A DNA stretch of 64,000 nucleotides from contig NZ_PVTF01000005.1 in assembly GCF_003002815.1 (NCBI RefSeq), forward strand, positions 62,001 through 126,000. The letters run 5' to 3'. This DNA is from Umezawaea tangerina. Its GTDB lineage: Bacteria > Actinomycetota > Actinomycetes > Mycobacteriales > Pseudonocardiaceae. The position numbers and the translations under genes are program-made. Numbering within the stretch: position 1 is the stretch's first letter; each line of letters begins with the position of its first letter. Shown in pieces: positions 9,350 to 18,000 of the stretch. The notes beneath the pieces were generated by a model. That model was given only the letters and a program-made list of their open reading frames with translations. It ran no database searches and had not been told where the DNA came from.

Positions 9350-9943
9350 CTACGACGAGTACTTCCAGGCAAGGCCGAGTTCGCGGTACTCGGCAACAGG
9401 GAGGAGCGGTGCGGAATCATCCATCCAGTCCGTGTACAACCGACCTTGCAGATGATCCACCTCGTGCGCGACGAGCCGGGCTGTACCGTGATCGAACCAC
9501 GTCGTGATGGTGGCACCGTCCAGCGTCAGGTATTCGACCTCGATGCACAACGGCCTGCGAACGCGGCCTCGGACGTCGAAAAAGCTCCAACAGCCTTCGT
9601 ACTGTTCGTCGGTCTCAGCGGACTGGCCGACGATCCTGGGGTTGAGCAGTTCGACCACGTCACCGTCCACGGTCCTCACCACAGCCGCCGCACGACCGAT
9701 CCCGCGTTGGGGCGCAGCGACCCCCATTCCCTTGGCGAAGCGGTGGATCCCGGTCGCCATGGTCATCGCCACATGGAGTTTGGCCACTACCTGCCGTGCT
9801 TCAGCCGCCTCCTCGGGGAGGTCGAACGGCCTGGCGACCTGCCGCAGAACGGGATTGTCCGCTTGGACGATTCCGATCTGGGCCATCTTCTCGCTCAGCG
9901 GGGTGTCGGCGTGCTCGGTCTTCTCGCGATGTACGGACTTCAT
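9350..9943 (-). CDS. def: Peptide deformylase
   Basis: A 197-residue peptide deformylase, which removes the formyl group from N-terminal formyl-methionine. All three motifs are present: GMGVAAPQ (72-79), EGCWS with metal-ligand Cys118, and HEVDH (160-164) with two ligand histidines and the catalytic glutamate. The third position of motif two is Trp instead of the common Leu. The ATG at 9943 is chosen because AGGAGG precedes it by eight bases. Placed between a PfkB kinase and an M24-like gene rather than beside fmt, it is probably a specialised extra copy. A 6-bp hairpin (10061-10074) lies at the end of the upstream kinase gene. Confidence 0.9.
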   Translation of the reverse strand: MKSVHREKTEHADTPLSEKMAQIGIVQADNPVLRQVARPFDLPEEAAEARQVVAKLHVAMTMATGIHRFAKGMGVAAPQRGIGRAAAVVRTVDGDVVELLNPRIVGQSAETDEQYEGCWSFFDVRGRVRRPLCIEVEYLTLDGATITTWFDHGTARLVAHEVDHLQGRLYTDWMDDSAPLLPVAEYRELGLAWKYSS

Positions 9944-10073
9944 GCGGTGAGACCTCCTGGGCCAGTCGGTCCCGAACAACCTGGGGCTCGAAGCACAACC
10001 CGAGTATTCCAGCGCCTGCCGCGTTGGCCAGACCACCACGGAGAGTCCACCCCATGGCGTACACCCTTGGGTG

Positions 10074-11036
10074 TCAAAGATCAGCAAACATCACCCGGTT
10101 GTGCATCGCATCGAACGCAGACCACTCAATCGGCGCATAGGACTGGCATCCGAGGCTCGTCACGCACAGCGTCCCGACCGCGGTGGCTACGGACAGGCAG
10201 TCCTCCAGTGGCCTGCCTTGAGCATAAAGGCCGCAGAACGCACCGGCGAAACCGTCTCCGGCACCAGTGGAATCCACGACCTGCACCGATGGTGGAGTGG
10301 CGGACATCGTCCGTCCTGCGCCGGCGCAGTACACCGGTCGGGGTCCGTCGGTGATGACGACCAACCGCGGCCCCAGATCCATCAACGCCGCGGCGGCGTC
10401 GGCCTTCGTGTCGAAACCCGCGACCCGGATGGCGTCCATCTTGGTGAAGACGAGATCGCCGCAGCTCATCATCTCGGCGAACTGCCGCGTACCCCAGGCG
10501 CTTTCGACGAAATACGGTTCCAGGTCGTAGGCGACCAACGCCCCGTGGCTCTGGGCCACCACGCCGATCTCCGTGCACCAAGCGGCGTCGATCGACACCG
10601 GGTAGACCACGTCCCAGCCCTCGGACAGGTGGGGAACGCAGTTCTCCGAGGCCGGCAGTGGCAGATCGCTCTCCAGGATGACGAGTACCTTCTCCCCCTG
10701 GTCGCTCAACAGGGTCAACGACGACCAGCTGCTCCTGTTCCCGAGGGTGACCGATCCCTGCAGGTCCACCCCCAGGCGTGTGAGGCCGTCCTGGATCCGC
10801 GCAGACTGCTCGTCGTCGCCGAAGACCGTCATGAACCGCGTCCTGGCGCCGAACTGTCGTGCTGCGACCGAGAAGTTCGCGCACATGCCCCCGACGAACC
10901 AGCCGAGGTCCTTGCCGTTGACCTTCTCCTCGGGTCTGGGAAGTGACCCGACCCGGAGGAAGCGGTCGGCCGAGACCACCCCGATGGACAGCAGTGCGGG
11001 CGGAGGCGACACGTGCTCGACATCCGACCCGACCAT
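10074..11036 (-). CDS. PfkB/ribokinase-family sugar or nucleoside kinase
   Basis: 320 residues with the ribokinase fold: N-terminal GGMCANFSVAARQFG (PfkB signature 1 region) and the C-terminal signature DSTGAGDGFAGAF (about residues 258-270) with the catalytic aspartate. It phosphorylates a sugar or nucleoside with ATP; the substrate is not predictable. AGGAGG lies eight bases before the ATG at 11036. It heads a same-strand set with the deformylase and M24-like genes, 130 bases upstream of the former, so co-transcription is likely but not certain. Confidence 0.85.
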   Translation of the reverse strand: MVGSDVEHVSPPPALLSIGVVSADRFLRVGSLPRPEEKVNGKDLGWFVGGMCANFSVAARQFGARTRFMTVFGDDEQSARIQDGLTRLGVDLQGSVTLGNRSSWSSLTLLSDQGEKVLVILESDLPLPASENCVPHLSEGWDVVYPVSIDAAWCTEIGVVAQSHGALVAYDLEPYFVESAWGTRQFAEMMSCGDLVFTKMDAIRVAGFDTKADAAAALMDLGPRLVVITDGPRPVYCAGAGRTMSATPPSVQVVDSTGAGDGFAGAFCGLYAQGRPLEDCLSVATAVGTLCVTSLGCQSYAPIEWSAFDAMHNRVMFADL

Positions 11037-11411
11037 CCCGGGAGCCTCCTACCTCGAGCGCCGCAACAGAGCATCCTCGCACGGTGGACTGAGCGCCGGT
11101 ATCCGCCATGGAGTCGACGGTCACCGGTTGATTCGGCTGCACGCCGATCACTGCCGGCCGACGGCGGAACCCACAGCTGCCCTGCACCACGGAGACATTC
11201 AGCGGTCGAGGCGCAGCCGTAGTCCACCCGCAGGCGAATCCCGCTGCGCAACAGAAGCGGCGGAATCGACTATTCCACGTCTCGACTGTCCATTGTCGAC
11301 AGTGGCCCGCGAAGCGACGGCGTTCGCGACCCGCCCCACCCGGCGAACAGCGAATCGGCAAGAACAGCGAGGCAACCTTCCAGACGGCCCAGGCGTGGCA
11401 AGGGGGCCGGG
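11037..11411. other. Divergent intergenic region, no gene seen
   Basis: 375 bases between the PfkB kinase and the GT39-like gene, both reading outwards. Short frames exist on both strands but show no conserved-looking protein. Promoters for both genes are expected here; I found no clear operator. Confidence 0.45.
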
Positions 11412-13160
11412 GTGATGCGCAACAAGGCGGTGGGCCCGGTGCGTTGGTGTGGAAGGACTTCCTGCTTGTCACTCACCTCGATCCCGCGACCGGTCACCAG
11501 CGAGGCGGTCCCCGAGGGCGCGCCACCCCGTACGGCGGGTGAGCACGGCCGCGGGCGGTGGGTGTTCGTGCTGGTCGTGGTCGTGTTGCTGGGCAGCATG
11601 GCGGCCGCGATGGTCACGGCCGCTGTGGAGCAGTCGCCGACCATCGACGAACCCGTGTACGTGGGAACCGCGGTGGTCTACCTGGAGCAGCACAGCCTGC
11701 GGTACAACCCCGAGCACCCTCCCCTGGGCAAGCTGGTCATCGCCGCCGGGCTGGCGTTCGCCGACGTGCGGTTCGACGCCGCCTTCGTCGGCGACCAGAC
11801 GCAGTTGGGCAGGCACGTCCTCTACGAGTCGGGCAACGATCCGCAGCGACTGCTGCTGTTCGCACGCCTGCCGATGATCGTGCTCACGCTGCTGTTCGGG
11901 CTGGTCGTCCTCGCGTTCGCCCGCGACCTGTTCGGTCCCACCGGCGGGCTGGTCGCGCTAGCCCTGTACGCGTTCTCGCCCGACGTCATCGCGCACGGGT
12001 CGCTGGCGACGTTCGACGTGCCCACGGCGGGGTTCCTGCTGACGTCGGTCTGGTCGTTGTGGCGGGCTCGCGGCCGACCGGTCCCGTACCTCGTGTTGGC
12101 GGGCCTCGCGCTCGGGGCGGCGCTGGCCACGAAGATGAGCGCCCTGGCCGCGGTTCCGGTACTGCTCGCCCTGGTCGTGTTGTCCGTGCGGCACACCGGC
12201 GATCCCGACTCGACCAGGTCCCGCGGGCTCCTCCGGCTCGGCGGTGCGGTCGTCGCGGTGGTGCTGGTCGCGGTCGCCGTGGTGTGGATCTCCTACCTGG
12301 TGGTGGATCCGCGGCTGCGGTGGGAGGCGCCGGGCGATCTGCCCGCCGCCCAGGGCCTGCGGGCGGTGGTGACCTGGCTGCCGTTCCCCCAGCCGTACCG
12401 GGACGGGATGCTCGTCCAGTTCGGCTTCGAGGACCGGGTGTGGGGCGGTTTCCTGTTCGGCAGGCACTACCTCGGATCACTCTGGTACTACCTGCCCGCC
12501 GCCCTGCTGGTGAAGACGCCGCTGGGCGCCATGGCGCTGTGGACGGCAGGTGCCGTCGCGCTGGTCGCGGTCCGCCGCCTGCGCCCGGTGGCGCCCTACC
12601 TGCTGGCCCCCACGGCGGTGCTGCTGGTCGCGGCCATGTCCGGCAACCGCGACCTCGGCGCCCGGTACGCGATCTTCGTGCCGGTCTTCCTGGCGGTCGC
12701 GGCGGCGGGTGTGGCGGCGGGTGTGGTCGGCACGCGGCGGCGGTGGGCGCGGGTCGTGGTGGCGGCACTGGTCGTCTTCACCGCGGTCAGCTCGCTGCGG
12801 ACGTTCCCGTACTACCTGCCGTACTCCAACGAGGCGTTCGGCGGCCCCGCGCGGACGCACCTGCGCCTGCACGACTCGAACGTCGACTGGGGCCAGGACC
12901 TGGGCAGGCTCGCCGACCGCCTGGCGCGGCGCTACCCCGGCGAACGGGTCTGGCTGGTCTACAAGGGCAGCGGCGTGCCCTCCCACTACGGCATCACCGC
13001 CTCCGACCCGCTCACAGCACCTCCCGACCGGGTGCACGGGCTGCTCGTCGTGTCGGACTCCTCGATCGCGAAGGCCGACGACCGCCTGGCCGCGCTGATC
13101 CGCGGCAGCACAGCGATCGACGCGGTCGGCCACTCCATCACGATCTTCCGCAGGCCGTAG
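11412..13160 (+). CDS. GT39-like membrane glycosyltransferase
   Basis: A 582-residue integral membrane protein with about ten hydrophobic helices between residues 48 and 465. The first extracytoplasmic loop has TIDEPVYV followed by YNPEHPPLGK, matching the acidic catalytic loop and EHPPLGK motif of GT-C family 39 (dolichyl/polyprenyl-phosphate-mannose mannosyltransferase-like) enzymes. It would transfer a sugar from a lipid carrier on the outer face of the membrane to protein or cell-wall glycan. A roughly 110-residue soluble C-terminal part follows the last helix. Start: GTG at 11412 or the adjacent ATG at 11415, after AAGGGGG. It stands alone and ends at a hairpin. Confidence 0.75.
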   Translation: MMRNKAVGPVRWCGRTSCLSLTSIPRPVTSEAVPEGAPPRTAGEHGRGRWVFVLVVVVLLGSMAAAMVTAAVEQSPTIDEPVYVGTAVVYLEQHSLRYNPEHPPLGKLVIAAGLAFADVRFDAAFVGDQTQLGRHVLYESGNDPQRLLLFARLPMIVLTLLFGLVVLAFARDLFGPTGGLVALALYAFSPDVIAHGSLATFDVPTAGFLLTSVWSLWRARGRPVPYLVLAGLALGAALATKMSALAAVPVLLALVVLSVRHTGDPDSTRSRGLLRLGGAVVAVVLVAVAVVWISYLVVDPRLRWEAPGDLPAAQGLRAVVTWLPFPQPYRDGMLVQFGFEDRVWGGFLFGRHYLGSLWYYLPAALLVKTPLGAMALWTAGAVALVAVRRLRPVAPYLLAPTAVLLVAAMSGNRDLGARYAIFVPVFLAVAAAGVAAGVVGTRRRWARVVVAALVVFTAVSSLRTFPYYLPYSNEAFGGPARTHLRLHDSNVDWGQDLGRLADRLARRYPGERVWLVYKGSGVPSHYGITASDPLTAPPDRVHGLLVVSDSSIAKADDRLAALIRGSTAIDAVGHSITIFRRP

Positions 13161-13172
13161 CCCACGACGCGG

Positions 13173-13199
13173 CCGGCCCGTCCACCTGTCGAGGGCCGG
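13173..13199. terminator. Possible bidirectional terminator hairpin
   Basis: Arms CCGGCCC and GGGCCGG (7 bp, 13-base loop) lie between the convergent ends of the glycosyltransferase gene and the small Cys-rich gene. No T-tract, as is common in actinomycetes. Confidence 0.45.
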
Positions 13200-13227
13200 T
13201 GCGTCGTGACGGCTCGCGCTCCCCGGT

Positions 13228-13533
13228 TCAGTACCGGTCGTCGCCGGTGGAGAACCGGCGCGCTTCACGCCTGCCCGCGTACCGCTGCCTGCGGTTGGCC
13301 TCCTTGACCATGCCCTGCCGCTCCTTCACGCAGACGCGCGAGGAGCAGCCCGAACAGCACGTACCGCCGAACAGCACGGTGTACGGGTGCTCCCAACGGC
13401 ACCGGGTGTCCGGAAGCTCCTTGGTCTGCCGCGGCGGCAGGTCGCAGTCGCCGAAGCGGTGGTCGTGGACCGGCCTGGGGTCGTGCTCCGCGGAGCGCAC
13501 CCAGAGCGGTTTCGTCTTGTCCGTGCGGGACAT
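13228..13533 (-). CDS. Small cysteine-rich conserved actinobacterial protein
   Basis: A 101-residue basic protein starting MSRTDKTKPLWVR, with a central HDHRFGDCDLPP segment, a CxxCxxxxC-like group (CCSGCSSRVC) and an Arg-rich C-terminal half ending in ARRFSTGDDRY. I recognise this type as a small conserved hypothetical of actinomycetes but know no function. The cysteine spacing could bind zinc or an iron-sulfur cluster. The ATG at 13533 has GAGAGGAA before it; longer upstream reading is less likely. It is a single gene. Confidence 0.75.
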   Translation of the reverse strand: MSRTDKTKPLWVRSAEHDPRPVHDHRFGDCDLPPRQTKELPDTRCRWEHPYTVLFGGTCCSGCSSRVCVKERQGMVKEANRRQRYAGRREARRFSTGDDRY

Positions 13534-14220
13534 CTCGTTCCTCTCGGAACCCGCCGCCCGCACCCCGGACCGTCCGGACGGGCGGCTAGATCCTCCGTCG
13601 CACGACCTCACCCCTTCCCTTGTTCCGAACCGATCGATCCGCGGATGCGGAAAGCCCTCAAGCGTAACGCGAACTCGTTCGGGAGTCGATCCCCCGCCAA
13701 GGCCGTCACCCTGCGAATCAATCGAAAGTTTCGTTCTCCAGTTCCCTACTCACCCACACCTATCACGATCCGGCACAACGGGCGACACACCCAAGTCGAG
13801 ACGCCGTGTCGAATGCCATTCGACAACGTCGCAGGTAGGGACACCTCAGGGAGCCACGAACCTCGCAAGCCCTTGCCGTTGACGACGGCAGCACAACTGG
13901 TTACATTGGCTCGAAACTTCAGGTGAAAATGCTAAAAGTTTGAGCGCCGACAATGACGTCGCGGAGGTGGGAAACCCCAGGTTGAGCATTTCCGCGCACG
14001 CACGGGCCACCACGCCCTGAAGGTTCGACCGCGATCCGACAACGCCGCGAACACGGCGACGTCCACCACCACGTCCACTGCCCCGTTCGAGACGAGCACT
14101 TCGCGCGGGCCGAATTGTTAACGCTAACACCGGAGTGGTGGCGGCACGACCAGAGCACCCTGCCTATCCCTGTCCCGCACCTCGGGCCCCACACGGCCCC
14201 CACGCCGAAGGAGAACCACC
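13534..14220. other. 687-bp intergenic region upstream of the GH62 gene
   Basis: No credible ORF. The part 13640-13960 is noticeably richer in A/T than the neighbourhood. The right end holds a LacI-type operator (14116-14129) and the ribosome binding site of the arabinofuranosidase gene. Confidence 0.5.
14116..14129. promoter_or_regulatory. LacI-family operator before the GH62 gene
   Basis: TGTTAACGCTAACA is a near-perfect palindrome with the central CG typical of LacI/GalR-family operators, 92 bases before the ATG. Such boxes commonly control plant-polysaccharide hydrolase genes in actinomycetes, so induction by arabinose- or xylose-containing oligosaccharides is likely. No LacI regulator gene is in the window. 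Confidence 0.7.
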
Positions 14221-15732
14221 ATGAACTCGATGGGCCAAGCCCCGTCGACAGCGCCACCCCGCCGTTCGGGTCGCCCGCGGCGGACCCGTTGGGGACGCGT
14301 GCTGATCACCCTGCTCGCGACCGCCCTCATGGCCGGGGCGGCGGTCGCGGTCGACACCGGTGTGGCGTCGGCGGCGACCGTCGACACGAGTGCGTGGTAC
14401 GTGCTGGTGAACCGCAACAGCGGCAAGGCGATGGACGTCTCCGGCACCTCCACCGCCGACGGCGCGGTGGTGCAGCAGTGGTCCCGCCACGACCTCGGGA
14501 ACCAGCAGTGGCAGTTCGTGGACTCCGGGAGCGGCTACTACAAGCTGAAGTCGAAGAACTCCGGCAAGGTCCTCGACATCGACAGCAAGTCGACCGCCGA
14601 CGGCGCGAAGGTCCAGCAGTGGGCGGACCTCAACGGGACCAACCAGCAGTTCAGCCTCACCGACACCGACAGCGGCTACGTCAAGCTGATCAACCGCAAC
14701 AGCGGCAAGGCGGTGGAGGTGACCGGCGCGTCGACCGCGGACGGCGCGGCCGTCGTCCAGAACGCCGACACGAACGGGACCAGCCAGCAGTGGCAGCTCG
14801 TCAAGCTGGACGCCCCGAGCGGCTCGTGCTCCCTCCCGTCCAGCTACCGCTGGTCGTCGACGGGGTCGCTGGCCAGCCCGAAGAACGGCTGGCTCTCGCT
14901 CAAGGACTTCACCAGCGTCGTCTACAACGGCAAGCACCTCGTCTACGGGTCGAACGTCAACTCGTCGGCGTCCTACGGCTCGATGAACTTCGGCACGTTC
15001 ACCAACTGGTCGGACATGGCCTCGGCGAGCCAGAACGGGATGAACTCCGGCACCGTCGCGCCCACGCTGTTCTACTTCGCGCCGAAGAACGTCTGGGTGC
15101 TCGCCTACCAGTGGGGCGGGACCGCGTTCAGCTACCGGACGTCGAGCGACCCGACCAACGCGAACGGGTGGTCGGCGCAGCAGACCCTCTTCACCGGCAG
15201 CATCCCCAACTCCAGCACCGGCCCCATCGACCAGACCCTGATCGCCGACGGCTCGAACATGTACCTGTTCTTCGCCGGTGACAACGGCAAGATCTACCGC
15301 GCGAGCATGCCCATCGGGAACTTCCCCGGCAGCTTCGGCTCGTCGTACACGCAGATCATGAGCGACACGCAGGCCAACCTGTTCGAGGCGGTCGAGGTCT
15401 ACAAGGTCAAGGACCAGAACCAGTACCTCATGATCGTCGAGGCGATGGGCTCCAACGGGCGCTACTTCCGCTCGTTCACGTCCAGCAGCCTCGGCGGGTC
15501 GTGGACGCCGCAGGCCGCCAGCGAGGGCAACCCCTTCGCGGGCAAGGCGAACAGCGGGGCCACCTGGACCAACGACATCAGCCACGGTGACCTGGTGCGC
15601 ACCAACCCCGACCAGACCAAGACCATCGACCCCTGCAACCTCCAGTTCCTCTACCAGGGCAAGGACCCGAGCGCGGGCGGCGACTACAACCGCCTGCCCT
15701 GGCGGCCCGGTGTGCTGACGCTGCAACGCTGA
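14221..15732 (+). CDS. Secreted GH62 alpha-L-arabinofuranosidase with N-terminal CBM13
   Basis: 503 residues. A twin-arginine-like basic stretch ([13 protein letters not shown]) and hydrophobic core give a signal peptide ending near ASA (about residue 52). Residues 55-195 are a ricin-type CBM13 module with three repeats, each with an N-S-G-K motif and a QQW/QQF strand. From about 205 follows a GH62 catalytic domain ([24 protein letters not shown], then [19 protein letters not shown]) that removes arabinose side chains from arabinoxylan outside the cell. The gene has GAAGGAG before the ATG, an upstream LacI-type operator and a strong downstream hairpin, so it is monocistronic. Confidence 0.92.
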   Translation: MNSMGQAPSTAPPRRSGRPRRTRWGRVLITLLATALMAGAAVAVDTGVASAATVDTSAWYVLVNRNSGKAMDVSGTSTADGAVVQQWSRHDLGNQQWQFVDSGSGYYKLKSKNSGKVLDIDSKSTADGAKVQQWADLNGTNQQFSLTDTDSGYVKLINRNSGKAVEVTGASTADGAAVVQNADTNGTSQQWQLVKLDAPSGSCSLPSSYRWSSTGSLASPKNGWLSLKDFTSVVYNGKHLVYGSNVNSSASYGSMNFGTFTNWSDMASASQNGMNSGTVAPTLFYFAPKNVWVLAYQWGGTAFSYRTSSDPTNANGWSAQQTLFTGSIPNSSTGPIDQTLIADGSNMYLFFAGDNGKIYRASMPIGNFPGSFGSSYTQIMSDTQANLFEAVEVYKVKDQNQYLMIVEAMGSNGRYFRSFTSSSLGGSWTPQAASEGNPFAGKANSGATWTNDISHGDLVRTNPDQTKTIDPCNLQFLYQGKDPSAGGDYNRLPWRPGVLTLQR

Positions 15733-15754
15733 TCGTCCGGCACAGCCCCGATCC

Positions 15755-15803
15755 GACCGCGTCGGGTCCTCCATCCACACCGGGTGGGGGACCCGACGCG
15801 GTC
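15755..15803. terminator. Strong hairpin terminator after the GH62 gene
   Basis: Perfect 15-bp stem, left arm GACCGCGTCGGGTCC and right arm GGACCCGACGCGGTC, with a 19-base loop, 23 bases after the stop codon. It can serve both convergent genes. Confidence 0.8.
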
Positions 15804-15841
15804 TTCGGCCGGTGCGCGGGAACGCCGATGGCACAGGCGGT

Positions 15842-16747
15842 TCAGAGGAAGCGGACGCCGGTCAGCTGTTCGGCCGCCGCCCAGAGCTCCTTGCCGACCG
15901 CCGGGTCGGCGGCCTCCCGGCTCAGCTTGGCGTTGGTGACCCGACCTCGCGTCTCCCCCAGTCCCGCCGGGCCGAAGAAGTCGCCGCCCCGCACCGCGGG
16001 ATCGGTCGCGGCGCGCAGCTGCGGCAGCGCGCCCTGCTCCACCGGCTGGGTGACCAGCAGACCGGCCATCGCGAGCACCTTCCCGACCCGGCCGCGGTGC
16101 TCCCAGGCCTTCGGCGTCAGGTTGGTGCGGGTGAGACCGGGATGGGCCAGCGCGCTCACGATCGACGACCCGACGGCACGCAGTCTGCGGTCCAGCTCCA
16201 GGCCGAAGACGGTGGTGGCGAGCTTGGACCGGCCGTAGGCGGTGGTCCCCCGGTAGCCGCGCACGAACTGCAGGTCGTCGAAGTCCAGGTGCGCGTTCTT
16301 GTGGGTGATCGAGCTGAGGCTGACCACCCTGGCCGCCCGAGCCGCGCCCAGGCCGTCCAGCAGCAGGCCGGTCAGCGCGAAGTGCCCCAACGCGTTGGTG
16401 CCCAACTGCAGCTCGAAGCCGTCGGCGGTCGTGCGGCGCGGTCCGAGCAGCTCGATCCCGGCGTTGTTGACCAGCAGGTCGACCACCGGGTGGTCCACCG
16501 CCATTCTCGCCGCGAACTCGCGCACGGAGTCGAGCGAGGCCAGGTCGAGCTCGCGCACCTCCACGTCGCCCCCGATCCGGCGGGCGGCGTCGTCACCGGC
16601 GGCGGTGTTGCGCACGGCCAGCACGACACGGGCACCGCGGCGGGCCAGCTCGGTGGCCGTCGCCAGGCCGAGACCCGAGTTCGCGCCGGTCACGACGGCG
16701 ACCCGGCCGCGCTGGTCGGGGATGCGGTCCGCGGTCCATCCGGTCAT
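15842..16747 (-). CDS. Short-chain dehydrogenase/reductase
   Basis: A 301-residue classical-type SDR: cofactor motif TGANSGLG near residue 18, NNAG near 88, and the active-site YGRSK (AYGRSKLATT) with Ser upstream (SLSS). The sequence resembles WW-domain-oxidoreductase/retinol-dehydrogenase-like SDRs of actinomycetes, substrate unknown. The ATG at 16747 has GAGGAG before it. It is divergently transcribed from an XRE regulator with a perfect inverted repeat between them, a usual sign that the regulator controls the SDR. Confidence 0.88.
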   Translation of the reverse strand: MTGWTADRIPDQRGRVAVVTGANSGLGLATATELARRGARVVLAVRNTAAGDDAARRIGGDVEVRELDLASLDSVREFAARMAVDHPVVDLLVNNAGIELLGPRRTTADGFELQLGTNALGHFALTGLLLDGLGAARAARVVSLSSITHKNAHLDFDDLQFVRGYRGTTAYGRSKLATTVFGLELDRRLRAVGSSIVSALAHPGLTRTNLTPKAWEHRGRVGKVLAMAGLLVTQPVEQGALPQLRAATDPAVRGGDFFGPAGLGETRGRVTNAKLSREAADPAVGKELWAAAEQLTGVRFL

Positions 16748-16761
16748 CTTCTTCTCCTCGT

Positions 16762-16786
16762 GTCGTCGTTGTGCGGCAACGACGAC
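16762..16786. promoter_or_regulatory. Inverted-repeat operator between SDR and XRE regulator
   Basis: Perfect 10-bp arms GTCGTCGTTG and CAACGACGAC with a 5-base spacer, 15 bases before the SDR start and 91 before the regulator. Likely binding site of the divergent XRE-family regulator. Confidence 0.65.
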
Positions 16787-16877
16787 GTTAGGAGCGACCT
16801 CGCACGGCTCGATCGTCCGCGGTTGCCCAGGTCTGCGGGACCTACCTTGGTCCGCCGGGTCGCGGCACACTGGCGGT

Positions 16878-17747
16878 ATGAACAGTTCTCGACCGCACGC
16901 GCGGGAGCTCGGAGACTTCCTGCGCGCCCGGCGCGGCCAGCTGCGTCCGCAGGACGTCGGCCTGGTACCGGGAGGCAGGCGCAAGGTCACCGGGCTGCGG
17001 CGCGAGGAACTGGCACTGCTCGCCGGGGTGAGCACCGACTACTACCAGCGGATGGAACAGGGCCGGGAGGTGCGCCCGTCCGACGACATCCTCAACGCGC
17101 TCGCCAGGGCGCTCGGTCTCGACGACAAGGAGTGCAGGCACCTGTTCGCGCTGGCCCGCGCCGCCCGGCGACCGGAGCCCACCAAGGCCGACCGCGGCAG
17201 GGAGCGGGTGCCGGACAGCACCCGGCGGCTGCTGCGGTTGATGGCCACACCGGCACTCGTGCTCGGCAGGCACCTCGACCTGCTCGACTGGAACGAGATG
17301 GCCGAGGCGCTGCTCGGATCCCCGGACGACTACCCGCCCGACCGGCTGAACATGCTCCTGCTGATGTTCGACGAGACGTTCACCGACCCGCGGACCTGCC
17401 CCGGCTGGGAGGAGCAGGCGCTGGAGTACATCGGCATGATGCGCAGCGCCGTCGCCGCCGACCCCACCCACCCCCGTGCCACCGCGATCGTGGGCGAGCT
17501 GAGCATCCGCAGTGCGGAGTTCCGCGGGCTGTGGGCCCGGCACGACGTCCGCGAGACGGTCAGCGGCACCAAGACCTTCCAGGTGCCGCAGGTCGGCGAC
17601 ATCGTCCTGGGGTGGGACACCTATCCCCTGCCGGGCAACCCCGGACCGGTGATGCTCGTCTTCACCGTCGAACCGGGCAGTGCCGACGCGGACCGCTTGC
17701 AGCTCCTCACCTCCTTGCACGCGACGCGCCCGACTCGCGTCGACTGA
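16878..17747 (+). CDS. XRE-family regulator with MmyB-like ligand-binding domain
   Basis: 289 residues. An N-terminal helix-turn-helix (LGDFLRARRGQLRPQDVGL to GVSTDYYQRMEQGR, residues 8-62) is followed by a PAS-like C-terminal domain (LLDWNEMAEALLG onwards), the MmyB/MltR-type architecture that commonly regulates an adjacent SDR. The divergent SDR gene and the palindrome between the genes fit this. The ATG at 16878 is the only good start. Ligand unknown. Confidence 0.88.
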   Translation: MNSSRPHARELGDFLRARRGQLRPQDVGLVPGGRRKVTGLRREELALLAGVSTDYYQRMEQGREVRPSDDILNALARALGLDDKECRHLFALARAARRPEPTKADRGRERVPDSTRRLLRLMATPALVLGRHLDLLDWNEMAEALLGSPDDYPPDRLNMLLLMFDETFTDPRTCPGWEEQALEYIGMMRSAVAADPTHPRATAIVGELSIRSAEFRGLWARHDVRETVSGTKTFQVPQVGDIVLGWDTYPLPGNPGPVMLVFTVEPGSADADRLQLLTSLHATRPTRVD

Positions 17748-17799
17748 CCACACCGGCCCGCCAGGGTCGAACACGAGAGGCCGGACTGCCGCCACGATC

Positions 17800-18000
17800 G
17801 CCGGAGTCGCGTTGATCGCGGCGGCCGTCGTCTTCCGGGCGGGCGAGGCGACAGCGGCCGCCGCGATGATGCCGGGGCACGTCATCGGGGCGGTGCTGGG
17901 GATCGCGGGCGGGAACATCGCGCTGGTGCTCGCCGGGATCGTGCTCGTGGCCACCGGCCGCCGACTGGGGCTCCGGGGTCCCGAGCCCGGTGACCGGCCG
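17800..18000 (+). pseudogene. Possible remnant of a two-helix membrane protein
   Basis: One plus-strand frame encodes two clear hydrophobic helices (IAGVALIAAAVVFRAG and VIGAVLGIAGGNIALVLAG) ending in a basic stretch, but it has no convincing start and no stop before running antisense into the dioxygenase gene. It may be a degraded small membrane protein or chance. Confidence 0.25.
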
